DNA of 64,000 nucleotides, taken from the NCBI RefSeq assembly GCF_900099935.1, contig NZ_FNEK01000015.1, positions 30,448 through 94,447 of the forward strand, in the 5' to 3' direction. This stretch comes from Aliiruegeria lutimaris. Its GTDB lineage: Bacteria; Pseudomonadota; Alphaproteobacteria; Rhodobacterales; Rhodobacteraceae. A program made the translations under genes and the position numbers. The first letter of the stretch is position 1, and each line of letters starts with the position of its first letter. The notes beneath the pieces are model-generated. The model was given only the letters and a program-made list of their open reading frames with translations. It was not told the DNA's origin and searched no databases. Below are positions 27,985-36,988 of this stretch, in pieces.

Positions 27985-29085
27985 ATGGAAGCAGACTATG
28001 CGATCATCGGAGGGGGAGTCGTCGGCCTGTCCGTGGCCTGGGGGCTTCTGAAACGCGGCCATCGCGTCATCGTGCTCGATGGCGATGACGGGTCATTCCG
28101 CGCCAGCCGGGGGAATTTCGGCCTGGTCTGGGTGCAGTCCAAGGGCATGAACCAGCCGCGTTACGCGCGCTGGTCGCAGGAATCCGCCGCAATCTGGGCC
28201 GAGTTTGCCGCGGAACTGGGCCACAATACGGGCCGCGACGTGCCGCTGGAGCAGAAGGGCGGCTACGACCTGCATTTCTCCGAGGAGACCCTGCAGGCCA
28301 CCGTCGAGAAATACGAGGTGCTCAAGGGGCAACTTGACGGCGACTACCCGTACGAGGTTCTCGGTCACAACGCCCTTCGGAAGGAGGAGCCGCATATCGG
28401 CCCGAAGGTCGTCGGTGCGATCCTGCACTACCAGGACGGGCACGCGAACCCGCTCAAGCTGCTGATGGCGCTTGCCGACGACGTGCGCCGCATGGGCGGG
28501 CAGGCCCTCAACGGCAAGACCGTCACCGAGGTGTGCAAGCCGGACGGCTTCCGCGTGCGATGCAGTGACGGCACGATTGTCGAAGCGAGAAAAGTCATCC
28601 TCTCCGCCGGTCTCGGCGCTGCCAAACTTGGCCCGACGCTCGGCTTCAAGGCGCGGGTGCGCCCGCAACGCGGACAGGTGCTCATCACCGAGAAACTGCC
28701 GAAGATGATCAACCGCCCGTCCCTGATCGCGCGCCAGGTGGACGAAGGCGGCATCCAGATCGGCGCCACCAACGAAGAAGTCGGCTTCAATGACGATGTG
28801 ACCCAACCGGGCCTATCCGGTCTCGCCGCACAGGCGATCGCGGCCTACCCGGCGCTCGGCAAGGCGCAGCTTGTACGCAGCTGGGCGGCGCTCCGGGTGC
28901 TCTCGCCCGACGGGTTGCCGATCTACCACGAGAGCCCGGACATGCCCGGCTGCTATCTCGTCACCTGTCATAGCGGCATCACGCTCGCCGCCGCCCATGC
29001 CCGCTACCTGCCGGACTGGCTTGAGCGGACCGATGCCGCCCCGGATCTGGAGGTGTTCAGTGAAGACCGATTCACCGTTTCTTGA
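27985..29085 (+). CDS. FAD-dependent oxidoreductase, DadA/HcnC-like catalytic subunit
   Basis: A 366-residue flavoprotein of the D-amino-acid/sarcosine dehydrogenase (DAO) fold. The dinucleotide motif IIGGGVVGLSVAWGLLKRGH is at residues 7-26, with an acidic LDGD end of strand 2. The C-terminal substrate/FAD segment reads SWAALRVLSPDGLPIYHESP then HSGITLAAAHARYLPDWL. It resembles the beta/C subunits of HcnABC-type, opine oxidase and D-hydroxyproline dehydrogenase complexes. The next two genes overlap it and encode the other two subunits, so this is a heterotrimeric membrane-independent dehydrogenase. ATG 27985; the frame extends upstream without homology. Confidence 0.85.
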   Translation: MEADYAIIGGGVVGLSVAWGLLKRGHRVIVLDGDDGSFRASRGNFGLVWVQSKGMNQPRYARWSQESAAIWAEFAAELGHNTGRDVPLEQKGGYDLHFSEETLQATVEKYEVLKGQLDGDYPYEVLGHNALRKEEPHIGPKVVGAILHYQDGHANPLKLLMALADDVRRMGGQALNGKTVTEVCKPDGFRVRCSDGTIVEARKVILSAGLGAAKLGPTLGFKARVRPQRGQVLITEKLPKMINRPSLIARQVDEGGIQIGATNEEVGFNDDVTQPGLSGLAAQAIAAYPALGKAQLVRSWAALRVLSPDGLPIYHESPDMPGCYLVTCHSGITLAAAHARYLPDWLERTDAAPDLEVFSEDRFTVS

Positions 29086-29368
29086 ACTGGAGGACAGCCC
29101 GCTTGTCGCGGTCTGGTTCGACGGCGCGCCGCTGGAATTGCCCGACGGGGCGAATCTTGCCGCCGCACTCCTCGCCGCGGGTGTTGGGGTGTTTCGCCAC
29201 ACGCCCGTCTCCGCCGCGCCCCGCGCCCCTTTCTGCATGATGGGCGCCTGTTTCGACTGTCTCGTCGAAATCGACGGCGTCGTGCGCCAGGCCTGCATGA
29301 TGGAGGTTGTCGAAGGACTGCGGGTTTCCAAGCCGCATGAGACAGGGGGCAAGCATGAACCGGAGTGA
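29060..29368 (+). CDS. (2Fe-2S)-binding small subunit, HcnA-like
   Basis: A 102-residue ferredoxin-like protein. The cluster ligands are FCMMGACFDCLVEIDG with a distal QACM, that is C-x4-C-x2-C-xn-C, as in the small subunits of HcnABC and D-hydroxyproline dehydrogenase. The start is GTG 29060 behind GGAGG, overlapping the catalytic-subunit gene by 26 bases. It overlaps the next gene by 14 bases. It should relay electrons between the flavin subunits. Confidence 0.86.
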   Translation: MKTDSPFLELEDSPLVAVWFDGAPLELPDGANLAAALLAAGVGVFRHTPVSAAPRAPFCMMGACFDCLVEIDGVVRQACMMEVVEGLRVSKPHETGGKHEPE

Positions 29369-30749
29369 TCTCGTCGTCATCGGCGCAGGCCCCGCCGGCA
29401 TGGTGGCGGCCGCGACCGCCGCGGAAAAGGGCCTGAGCGTGACGCTTCTGGATGAACAGTCCCGGCCGGGCGGGCAGATCTACCGGGATGTCGACCGCGC
29501 AGCCGGGAAGCGGGGCGATATCCTTGGTCCAGACTTCAAGCACGGCACGGCCCTGACCCGGGCACTCCGCGAGAGCGCGGTCGAACATGTTACCGGGGCG
29601 GTGGTTTGGGCCATCGAGGACGGATTCCGGATTTCCTACACGAAAGCAGGGCCCGCCTCGCAGGTTGCGGCCGACAGGATCCTCCTCGCGACAGGCGCAC
29701 TCGAACGGCCGATGCCGGTTCCGGGCTGGACCCTGCCCGGGGTCATGACCGCCGGGGCGGCGCAGATCCTGCTCAAGCAGTCCGGCGTGATCGCACGCCG
29801 CGCCGTCATCGCCGGCTCCGGCCCGCTGCTTTATCTGATCGCCGCCCAGATGGTGCGGGCGGGCACGCCGCCCCTTGCGCTCGTCGAGACGCAGTCGCGT
29901 GCGGACCTCCGCCGCGCTGCCCGTCATGCCGGCGGCGCGCTGCGCGGCTGGCAGTACCTTGCAAAGGGGCTGAAGCTTATGGCGGAGATCGCCCGGGCAC
30001 GGGTACCCCGCTACACAGGCGCAACGAACATCGCCATCGAGGGCGATGGCCGCGCAGAGGCCGTGAGCTTCCGGAGCAGGGGGCGCAACCAGCGTCTCGA
30101 ATGTGAAACGGTTCTGCTGCATCACGGTGTCGTGCCCAACACGCAGGCCGCCCGATCGATCGGAGTTGCCCACCGCTGGAACGCGACACAAGCCGCATTC
30201 TCACCTGTGCTCGACCAATGGGGCGCGACCGAACTGGAGGGCGTCTACATTGCCGGAGATGGCGCCGGGATCGGTGGCGCCGAGGTTGCCGAGGTCGCGG
30301 GAAGGCTGGCCGCCCTGCAGATCGCCACGCAGGCCAAACGGCTTTCCGAGGCGGAGCGGGACAGGCTGGCCGCACCGCTCTTCAGCCGAAAGGCGCGGGA
30401 CATGGCAATCCGTCCGTTCCTCGACACGGCCTATCCGCCGGCGGCCGAGGCGCTCTTGCCCGAGGACGCAACGATCATCTGCCGGTGCGAGGAAGTCACG
30501 GCGGGCGATGTCAGGCGCTACGCGGAAATGGGCTGCCTTGGCCCCAACCAGACCAAGGCCTTCGGCCGGCCGGGAATGGGCCCATGCCAGGGCCGCTATT
30601 GCGGGCTGACCGTCACGGCCATACTGTCGGAGGCCCATGGGCAGACGCCGGACGAGACAGGATATTTCCGGATCCGCCCGCCTTTGAAGCCGGTGACACT
30701 TGGCGAACTGGCGGCAATAGAAACGCCGGTACAGGGCGCAGCGGAATAG
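29355..30749 (+). CDS. FAD/NAD(P)-binding subunit with C-terminal [2Fe-2S] domain, HcnB/opine oxidase A-like
   Basis: A 464-residue pyridine-nucleotide-disulphide-type flavoprotein. FAD motif VVIGAGPAGMVAAATAAEKG (residues 7-26), second dinucleotide fold around VIAGSGPLLYLIAAQ, and FAD C-terminal motif YIAGDGAGIGGAEVAE. The C-terminal BFD-like domain carries four Cys: ICRCEEVTAGDV and GPCQGRYCG. This is the alpha subunit layout of HcnB, OoxA and LhpF-type proteins. ATG 29355 overlaps the small-subunit gene. Together the three subunits should oxidise a secondary or D-amine and pass electrons to the respiratory chain. Confidence 0.87.
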   Translation: MNRSDLVVIGAGPAGMVAAATAAEKGLSVTLLDEQSRPGGQIYRDVDRAAGKRGDILGPDFKHGTALTRALRESAVEHVTGAVVWAIEDGFRISYTKAGPASQVAADRILLATGALERPMPVPGWTLPGVMTAGAAQILLKQSGVIARRAVIAGSGPLLYLIAAQMVRAGTPPLALVETQSRADLRRAARHAGGALRGWQYLAKGLKLMAEIARARVPRYTGATNIAIEGDGRAEAVSFRSRGRNQRLECETVLLHHGVVPNTQAARSIGVAHRWNATQAAFSPVLDQWGATELEGVYIAGDGAGIGGAEVAEVAGRLAALQIATQAKRLSEAERDRLAAPLFSRKARDMAIRPFLDTAYPPAAEALLPEDATIICRCEEVTAGDVRRYAEMGCLGPNQTKAFGRPGMGPCQGRYCGLTVTAILSEAHGQTPDETGYFRIRPPLKPVTLGELAAIETPVQGAAE

Positions 30750-30764
30750 GAACAGGAAAACGAG

Positions 30765-31103
30765 ATGATTGAACGGATCGAAACCGGCACCCGCATGAGC
30801 AAGATCGTGAAGCACAACGGGGTTGCCTACCTGTGCGGTCAGGTCGGCGACGGAGAAACGGTTGCCGAGCAGACGCGGGATTGCCTTTCGCGCGTGGAAG
30901 GGCTGCTGGAGACGGCCGGATCCTCGCCGGAGCGTATGCTCCAGGCGGTGATCTGGCTCGCCGACATGGCAGATTTCGACGAAATGAATTCGGTCTGGGA
31001 CGCGTGGGTGCCTGCGGGCTACGCCCCGGCACGCGCCTGCTGCGAGGCAAGGTTGGCCCGTTCCGATCTCAAGGTGGAGATCATCGTGACCGCGGCCTGC
31101 TGA
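30765..31103 (+). CDS. RidA family imine/enamine deaminase
   Basis: A 112-residue RidA/YjgF-family protein, which hydrolyses reactive enamines and imines released by amine-oxidising or PLP enzymes. The conserved active-site Arg appears in [12 protein letters not shown] near the C-terminus. It follows the three dehydrogenase subunits by 15 bases and is the logical clean-up step for their imine product, supporting an amine or imino acid substrate. The ribosome site is AGGA. Trimer formation is known for the family. Confidence 0.88.
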   Translation: MIERIETGTRMSKIVKHNGVAYLCGQVGDGETVAEQTRDCLSRVEGLLETAGSSPERMLQAVIWLADMADFDEMNSVWDAWVPAGYAPARACCEARLARSDLKVEIIVTAAC

Positions 31104-31290
31104 CCGGATCGAATTAGCCGGCACCGCCGCGGCAACTGAACGAACCTCGCGGAACAACTCGGGTGGAGAACACCGGGGGTGACCTCTGGCGCATCGGGTT
31201 CGGACAGGTTTTCGAAACCCGCTGGCGGCCCTTGACTCGAATGGGGCGAGGGCGTGCACTCTGGAGTGTGATGCATCCGGAGGCAACACG

Positions 31291-32469
31291 GTGACCAGAC
31301 AAGATTATGGGATTGCCGCGAAGATCGTCGCGGTCTTGGTGGCGCTTTTCCTAGTAATGGGCTACGTCGCCGGGCTGATGAGCGGCGGCGAAAGGCCTGT
31401 ATCGAGCGCGCCGCCCGAAGGACCGGTAACCTTCGAGGCGGGCAGCCAGGTCGACGAGCGTGGCAACAACGGTACGCCGATTCCCGGTTATCGTGACGTC
31501 TATATCAACGACTACGCCGGTCTCCTTGAGGAGGCCGCCGAGGAGCGCATCCGGCTCGACCTCATCGAACTCTATGACCAGACCGGTATAGAAATGACCG
31601 TTTTGACCATCGGGTCGATGAAGGACTACGGCTACGACGGCACCATCGAGAGCTTTTCCACAAGGCTGTTCAACACCTGGGGCATCGGGAATGCGGACCA
31701 GAACAATGGCGTTCTGATCCTCGTTGCGCGCTATGATCGGCAGATGCGCATCGAGATCGGCGCCGGATATGCCGCTTCGCGCGATGAAGACATGCAACGC
31801 GTGATCGACAAGGTGTTTCTGCCAGCCTTTCGCCGTGACGCATACCAGGAGGGGATCGAAGCCGGCGTGGATGCCACCATCCGTGAAGTCGCCGGTGTGT
31901 ATCCCGGCGGCTATGAGCATTCCACGCTTGAACGCGGATGGTCCGTTATCTGGCGGTCGCTTCAGAACTTGGGCGGATGGTTCCTTGGCATTGTTGCGGT
32001 GCCGCTCGGCGCGGCGCTGGTCTGGTTCCGCCGCTACCTTCGCAACCGTCCCCGTGCCTGCGGTCATTGCGGCACCATGATGCTCCGTGCCGGCGAAGAA
32101 GCCGACGACGAGCATCTCGACGGCGGCCAGAGGTTGGAGGAATTCCTCAAGTCGGTGGACTACGATGTTTGGCATTGCCCGGGTTGCGGGCACATGACGA
32201 TCGAACGCTACCAGGGGTGGTTCACAACTTACTCGACCTGCCCTGAATGTGGCTACCGGACGCTCGAGACCACGTCGCATGTACTGAGCGCCGCAACCAA
32301 GACCAGCACCGGTCGCAAGCGCATCGACTATGACTGCAAGAACTGCAGTTATTCCGACAGCGAAACCCGCACGATTCCGAAGATTTCAGAGAGTTCTTCC
32401 TCCGGTTCCAGCCGCTCGTCCTTCGGCGGTGGCAGCTCATCCGGTGGCGGTGCCAGCGGCAGCTGGTAG
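31291..32469 (+). CDS. TPM domain protein with zinc-ribbon and Gly/Ser-rich tail
   Basis: A 392-residue membrane-anchored protein. An N-terminal hydrophobic helix (about residues 11-31) is followed by a TPM domain (about 64-200: YINDYAGLLEEAAEERIRLD, then WGIGNADQNNGVLILVAR and RIEIGAGY). A second membrane segment (about 230-250) leads to a Cys-rich region with CGHCGTMM, HCPGCGHM, TCPECGYR and DCKNCSYS, i.e. several zinc-ribbon CxxC pairs. The C-terminus is a Ser/Gly tail ending GGASGSW, common in TPM proteins. GTG 31291 has GGAGG upstream. The TPM domain has been linked to photosystem repair and phosphatase activity elsewhere; a bacterial role is unclear. Confidence 0.8.
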   Translation: MTRQDYGIAAKIVAVLVALFLVMGYVAGLMSGGERPVSSAPPEGPVTFEAGSQVDERGNNGTPIPGYRDVYINDYAGLLEEAAEERIRLDLIELYDQTGIEMTVLTIGSMKDYGYDGTIESFSTRLFNTWGIGNADQNNGVLILVARYDRQMRIEIGAGYAASRDEDMQRVIDKVFLPAFRRDAYQEGIEAGVDATIREVAGVYPGGYEHSTLERGWSVIWRSLQNLGGWFLGIVAVPLGAALVWFRRYLRNRPRACGHCGTMMLRAGEEADDEHLDGGQRLEEFLKSVDYDVWHCPGCGHMTIERYQGWFTTYSTCPECGYRTLETTSHVLSAATKTSTGRKRIDYDCKNCSYSDSETRTIPKISESSSSGSSRSSFGGGSSSGGGASGSW

Positions 32470-32559
32470 TGCGCGGGCGTCCATCCTGCGCTCCTGTCGC
32501 GGGCACCAGAACTCGGGCAAGATGGGCGAGCCCAGTGTCCCGCCCGGACATTGGATGGA

Positions 32560-33528
32560 TCACAGGTTCATCAGCGCCACGGCATTGCCCCGGCAGACCT
32601 GGGCGCGCTCCGTGTCCTGAAGCGGCGCGGCCTCGATCCACTCACCGGCCTCGGCCGCGCGTTCAAACGGGTAGTCCACCGAGAACATCACCCGGTCCGA
32701 CCCCAGCATGTCCAACGCACATCGCAACGTTGCATCCGAACACATTCCGGACGTGGTGACCCAGATATTTTCCCGGAAATAGTCCGACGGTTTCCGCGCA
32801 AGCCGCATCGCGCCCCGGTTGGAAATCTCCCACCGGCTGTCGAGCCGCCACATCAGGTATGGCAGGGTCTCGCCCAGATGCCCGAAGATCAGCTTTGCGC
32901 CGGGGTAACGGTCGAAAGTGCCGGCGAAGACCAGCCTGAGGGCGTGGGTTGCCGTCTCAACAGTCCATGACCAGACCGGTCCCCAGAGTTCCGGGTGCTG
33001 GTGATACATATGGACCTGTTCGGGCGGGTTGTTGGGGTGGATGTAGACCGGGACCTGCAGCGCCGACACCTGTTCCCAGAAGGGCGCGTAACGGTCGTCG
33101 TCGAGATAGGTGCCGCCGGTCTGGCCGTTGATCATCGCACCCTGCATGCCAAGCTGGGTAACGCAGCGCTCGAGCTCGTCCGCGGCGCTGGCAGGGTCCT
33201 GCATGGCAAGGTGTGCGAAGCCGCCATAGCGGTCGGGGCGTTTCGCCATCTCCGCCGCGAGGAAGTCATTCACCTCCCGGGCCAGACGGACGGCGGTTTC
33301 GGTACGTTTCTCGGCCTGAACACCGGGGCCGGCCAGCGACAGGATCGACTTTTCGACCCCGATGCTGTCCATCGCGCCCAGCCGCGCCTCGCCGAAATCC
33401 TCCAACGCCGCGCGGGCCTTGCCAAAGAGGTTCGGGCTGATATTCGGCGCCGTTGTCGCCCAGTAGTCGACGAAATCGGGATGCATGAAATGTTCTTCGA
33501 GAGCGATCTTGGGAGTGAGGTCCGGCAT
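32560..33528 (-). CDS. Amidohydrolase family protein, dihydroxybenzoate decarboxylase-like
   Basis: A 322-residue TIM-barrel protein of the amidohydrolase-2 (ACMSD/gamma-resorcylate decarboxylase) group. Family features: KIALEEHFMHPDF at the N-terminus, the His of VYIHPNNPP, FGHLGETLPYLMWRLDSRW and the late Asp in MFSVDYPFE, which matches decarboxylases acting on 2,3- or 2,6-dihydroxybenzoate. ATG 33528 follows AAGGAA; an upstream GTG at 33579 would add 17 low-complexity residues. It is the last minus-strand gene of a block with a PEBP protein, an M24-like protein and a broken hydroxyacid dehydrogenase. The real substrate is unknown. Confidence 0.84.
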   Translation of the reverse strand: MPDLTPKIALEEHFMHPDFVDYWATTAPNISPNLFGKARAALEDFGEARLGAMDSIGVEKSILSLAGPGVQAEKRTETAVRLAREVNDFLAAEMAKRPDRYGGFAHLAMQDPASAADELERCVTQLGMQGAMINGQTGGTYLDDDRYAPFWEQVSALQVPVYIHPNNPPEQVHMYHQHPELWGPVWSWTVETATHALRLVFAGTFDRYPGAKLIFGHLGETLPYLMWRLDSRWEISNRGAMRLARKPSDYFRENIWVTTSGMCSDATLRCALDMLGSDRVMFSVDYPFERAAEAGEWIEAAPLQDTERAQVCRGNAVALMNL

Positions 33529-33585
33529 CTTGCTTTCCTTGGCTGCGGCGGTGGCGGATGTGTCGTTGGTGGCAGTCACTGGCCC

Positions 33586-34161
33586 TCAGCGCGCATAGCG
33601 CCCGACGAGGCTGGTGGCACCGAGTGCGTGACCTTCGAGCGCCGCAAGCAGACCGGCCTTGTCGAGGCCGGACTCCAGTGCGTCCGGTTCTAGGTCTGTC
33701 GCGATCAGGGTGAAGACGTAATGTTGCGGCCTGTTGCCAACGTCCGGGCACGGTCCGAACCAGACGGGCTTTCCGATACGGTTGGTCCCGTCGACATAGT
33801 TGCCGCCGGCCGGCGCGCCGCTGACCTCGCCTTCCCGGAAGCTACTGGAGGTTCCCGGAATTTCGCAGTCTAACCAGTGGGTTACCCAAAGGCCATGTGC
33901 GCCGGCGGAATCGTGGACGATGATGGCGTAGGAATTGGTTCCCTCGGGCGTATTGGACCATTCCAGCGGCGGCGAGACACCTTCGCCGTCGCAATTCCGG
34001 GGGCCACCCTTGGCGGCGTATTTCGCGGGCAGCATGTCGTGGTCGCTGAAAGCCGGTGAGCCGAGCTTCATGCCGCCTGCAGCCTGCGCCGTCCCTGCCG
34101 CTGCGACGACCAGCGCCGCTGTCGTCACCTTTGACAAAAGTTTTTTCTGTAATGATTTCAT
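33586..34161 (-). CDS. PEBP family protein (YbhB/YbcL type), exported
   Basis: A 191-residue phosphatidylethanolamine-binding-protein-like fold. A signal peptide is present (residues 1-27, ending GTAQA). Family blocks are SPAFSDHDMLPAKYA, GEGVSPPLEWSNTPEGTNSY, the Asp/His pocket in IVHDSAGAHGLWVTHWL, and YVDGTNRIGKPVWFGPCP. It probably resides in the periplasm. Bacterial members have no firm function. It sits 49 bases after the M24-like gene and just upstream of the amidohydrolase. Confidence 0.88.
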   Translation of the reverse strand: MKSLQKKLLSKVTTAALVVAAAGTAQAAGGMKLGSPAFSDHDMLPAKYAAKGGPRNCDGEGVSPPLEWSNTPEGTNSYAIIVHDSAGAHGLWVTHWLDCEIPGTSSSFREGEVSGAPAGGNYVDGTNRIGKPVWFGPCPDVGNRPQHYVFTLIATDLEPDALESGLDKAGLLAALEGHALGATSLVGRYAR

Positions 34162-34210
34162 TGCTGTGTGTCATCCCTGATAATGAAGTGGCTTCCGAGG
34201 CCAAACCGCC

Positions 34211-35377
34211 TCAGAGTTCGAAAACCTTCTTCTCTGTCTTGTGAAGGCAATCGCTGACCCCATCGCCGGTGATCAGGTAGTTGTCGCAGATCACGGCAAA
34301 GACGCGACCGTCGTCGTAGCCGGGATGCACGGCAAGGCACATGTCCTCGGCGAGCGGCATCGTCTCGTCGCGGCGGATCAGCGGGCGCTCGACCATCTCG
34401 CAGCCCTGACCATGCGCGTAGAGCCGGGTCTCCAGCGGCAGGCCATGCGCTTCCATCCAGGCATCGTGCGCGGCGGCGATGGCGGCCGGTTCGGCGCCGG
34501 GTTTCATCAGCGACAGAGTGTGTTCCTGCGCCGCCTTCACGTTCTCGAAGGCCTTCAGAAGATGAGCGTCAGCCTTACCCAGCACCATGGTACGCGCGAT
34601 TTCGAGGTAGAGACCACCGGGGCCGTTGATCTCGATCAGCAGGGACATGTGGTCGCCGGTAGCGATCTCGCGAGTCTGGAACGGGCGGTTGAGGAAGCGG
34701 GAGGGGGTACCCATCGGCGCCGAAAGGCCGAGATAGATACCCTGGTCCGAGCCGAGCCGGCGCCCCACCGCCTCGGCATGCGCGGCAACGTCGCGGTCGG
34801 TGATGCCGGGACGGATGAAATCGCAAACCTCGGCAAAGACCTTGTCCTGAAGAAGCGCGATCTCTCGGATGAGCGCGATCTCCTCCGCACTCTTCGGCGC
34901 CTTTGCAATGTCAAGCGCGTCTGTGGCGTCGACCATGTCGAACCCGGCCTCCAGCGCACGCATCAACCCATGCGGCAGCGCTTGCGGGCAGAGCGTTCCG
35001 ACCCGGCGCGCGCCGCTGTCCCGCAGCGCGGCGATGACGAGTTCGCTGTCGTAGTCCACGGTGTAGCCGATGGAATGGAAGGACGGCGTGCCGAGCACCC
35101 GACCGACGCCTCGCGTGGCGGGGTAAGCCGGGTCGGTAGCGCGGTCGGTGCCGAAGGCGCCCATCTCCACCACGACCATCGGTCGGTCCGGAAAGAAGGT
35201 CACGGTGCGCGGGTAGCCGTTATTGGCGGGCACGTCGGTCAGCCAGCGGACATAGCCGACGATCCAGTCCTCGCGTGCCTGGTAGATCAGCGCGTCGATC
35301 CCGAGCGCTTCCATCACCCCGCGGGTCACGCTCCATCGCCGCTCCATCTCCGCGTTCGAGATCGGTGAATTGCTCAT
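34211..35377 (-). CDS. M24/creatinase-fold protein lacking most metal ligands
   Basis: A 388-residue two-domain protein of the M24 fold, but the usual five metal ligands are largely replaced: the two Asp positions are Glu249 (LLIEING) and Glu259 (YLEIART), the His is kept as His322 (AHGQG), and the two Glu are His351 (AVHPGY) and Cys364 (ICDNYL). This resembles metal-free creatinase-type members rather than aminopeptidases. It might cleave a C-N bond in a small amine. Its start overlaps the stop of the hydroxyacid dehydrogenase by four bases (ATGA), showing operon membership with the TRAP remnant. Confidence 0.8.
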   Translation of the reverse strand: MSNSPISNAEMERRWSVTRGVMEALGIDALIYQAREDWIVGYVRWLTDVPANNGYPRTVTFFPDRPMVVVEMGAFGTDRATDPAYPATRGVGRVLGTPSFHSIGYTVDYDSELVIAALRDSGARRVGTLCPQALPHGLMRALEAGFDMVDATDALDIAKAPKSAEEIALIREIALLQDKVFAEVCDFIRPGITDRDVAAHAEAVGRRLGSDQGIYLGLSAPMGTPSRFLNRPFQTREIATGDHMSLLIEINGPGGLYLEIARTMVLGKADAHLLKAFENVKAAQEHTLSLMKPGAEPAAIAAAHDAWMEAHGLPLETRLYAHGQGCEMVERPLIRRDETMPLAEDMCLAVHPGYDDGRVFAVICDNYLITGDGVSDCLHKTEKKVFEL

Positions 35378-36301
35378 CGGTCCAGCCTTTCCTTGAGTGC
35401 CTTGACGCCGCCTTCCGCGTAGTCGACCATGTTCGCCGCAACGATGGGCAATGCCTGTTCGTGATAGACGTCCGCGAAACCGCCGATATGCGGGGTGACG
35501 ATCAGGTTCGGCAGGTCCCAGACCGGGTCATCGGGGGCGAGCGGCGAATTGGCGAAAACGTCGAGCGCCGCTCCCGCGATCCGGTTCTCCCGCAGCGCAT
35601 CTGCGAGCGCCGCCTCGTCGAGGCACCCGCCGCGGGCGATGTTGACCAGAACCGCCGTGGGCTTCATCGCCGCGATCACCGAGGAATCGACGATGTGATG
35701 CGTCGAGGGCGAATACGGCGTCAGCAACACCAGGAAATCGGCCTCGGCAGCCGCCGCCTCCAGACTGTCGCGGGGATAGACCTGATCGAAACCGGGCGCT
35801 TCGCTGCGCCCTCCGGAGACGCCTGTCAGGCGGCATCCGAAGGCTGCGAGCACGCCCGCCAGATGCTCGGCGATGGCACCGAGCCCGACGATACAGACCG
35901 TGCGCCCGGCGAGGATCGGCTGCGGCCAACGCTCCCAGCGGTGCGCTTTCTGGTTCTCCTGCATTGCCGGGAAGCGCCGGAGCGCCGCGAGCATGAGCAG
36001 AACCGCGAGTTCCGACATCTTGGGGGCCGTGGATGCCGTGGCAATTCGTGAGCGCGATGCCGTCGAGCCCCTTCAGGTTGTCGACCCCGGTCGTCAGCGC
36101 CTGGATCCATTCCAGGCGTGGCGTTGCCGCGATCAGCGCCGGGCTGAGATAGGGGGCGAGCCCGACGAGCACGGTTGCGTCCGCCGCGAGCGAGATGGCC
36201 TCCGCCTCAGTGAGGGCCGCGTGGAAGTCGAGCCCGGGAACCGCCTCCTTCAGGCGGGTGGCATAGTATTCAGGCTTGGAATCAAGGATCAGTACGGACA
36301 T
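35374..36301 (-). pseudogene. D-isomer-specific 2-hydroxyacid dehydrogenase, frameshifted
   Basis: Two overlapping minus-strand frames join into one NAD-dependent dehydrogenase of about 308 residues. The N-terminal part (from 36301, MSVLILDSKPEYYATRL) runs to NCHGIHGPQ; the rest continues in another frame from MSELAVLLMLAALRRFP. The break is at CCCCCAAGATG near 36018-36025, where one A fewer would restore the frame. NAD-binding GLGAIAEHLAG, the Arg of NIARGGCLDE and the His of VTPHIGG are present; the usual catalytic Glu before Pro is Ser in VFANSPL. It may be a true pseudogene or a sequencing error in a homopolymer. It is in operon with the DctM remnant and the M24-like gene. Confidence 0.8.
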
Positions 36302-36308
36302 TTCGGCC

Positions 36309-36957
36309 TCAATACAGGACGGAGGGTAGCCACAGCGCCAGCGACGGGACGGCGAAGAGCACGATGATCAGGATGACCGGGGCGATCAGGAAAGGCAGGA
36401 TGGCGCTGTAGAGCGTCCACATCCTGACTTCCGGCAACTGGGCGCGGATGATGAAGAGGTTCATACCGACGGGCGGCGTGATCAGCCCGAGTTCCACGAG
36501 AAGGGCGACCAGAACCCCGAACCAGATCGGATCGAAGCCGTAGCCGGCCACGATCGGCAGGAAGACCGGCACCGTGATCAGCACCATGCCCAGCCCTTCG
36601 AGAAAACAGCCAAGCACGATGTAAATCACCACGATGATCGACATCACGACCCAGGCCGATAGCTCTGCGCCCTGCGCCATGGCCAGCAGGTTATCCGGAA
36701 GGCGCGTCTGCACGATGAAATTCGAGAACAGCGTGGCGCCGACGATGATCATGAACAGCGCGCAGGAAACGAGAACGCTCGCCTGGATCGCGGAGACGAG
36801 GCGCGCGATCGACAGGGACCGTTTCAGTAAACCGAGGACGATCGCGCCGAAGGCACCGACGGAGGCCGCCTCGGTCGGGCTGAAAACGCCGGTATAGATC
36901 CCGCCGATGGTCAGCGCGAAGAGCAGAATGAGAACGGCGGTGAGAAAGTCGTCCACG
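36309..36957 (-). pseudogene. 5'-truncated TRAP large permease (DctM) fragment
   Basis: Only the C-terminal half of a DctM permease remains, about 215 residues from DDFLTAVLILLFALTIGGIY and GVFSPTEAASVGAFGA through LITPPVGMNLFIIRAQLPEV to the end. The intact DctM in this window has about 432 residues. The minus-strand frame stays open upstream to 37049, but that part reads antisense through the IclR gene and shows no membrane helices. The missing half, plus DctQ and DctP, was presumably removed by a deletion whose other edge is in IclR. It stops seven bases before the hydroxyacid dehydrogenase start. Confidence 0.8.
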
Positions 36958-36988
36958 GTAGCGGCGGGCTGCGCTGATCCTGCGGACA

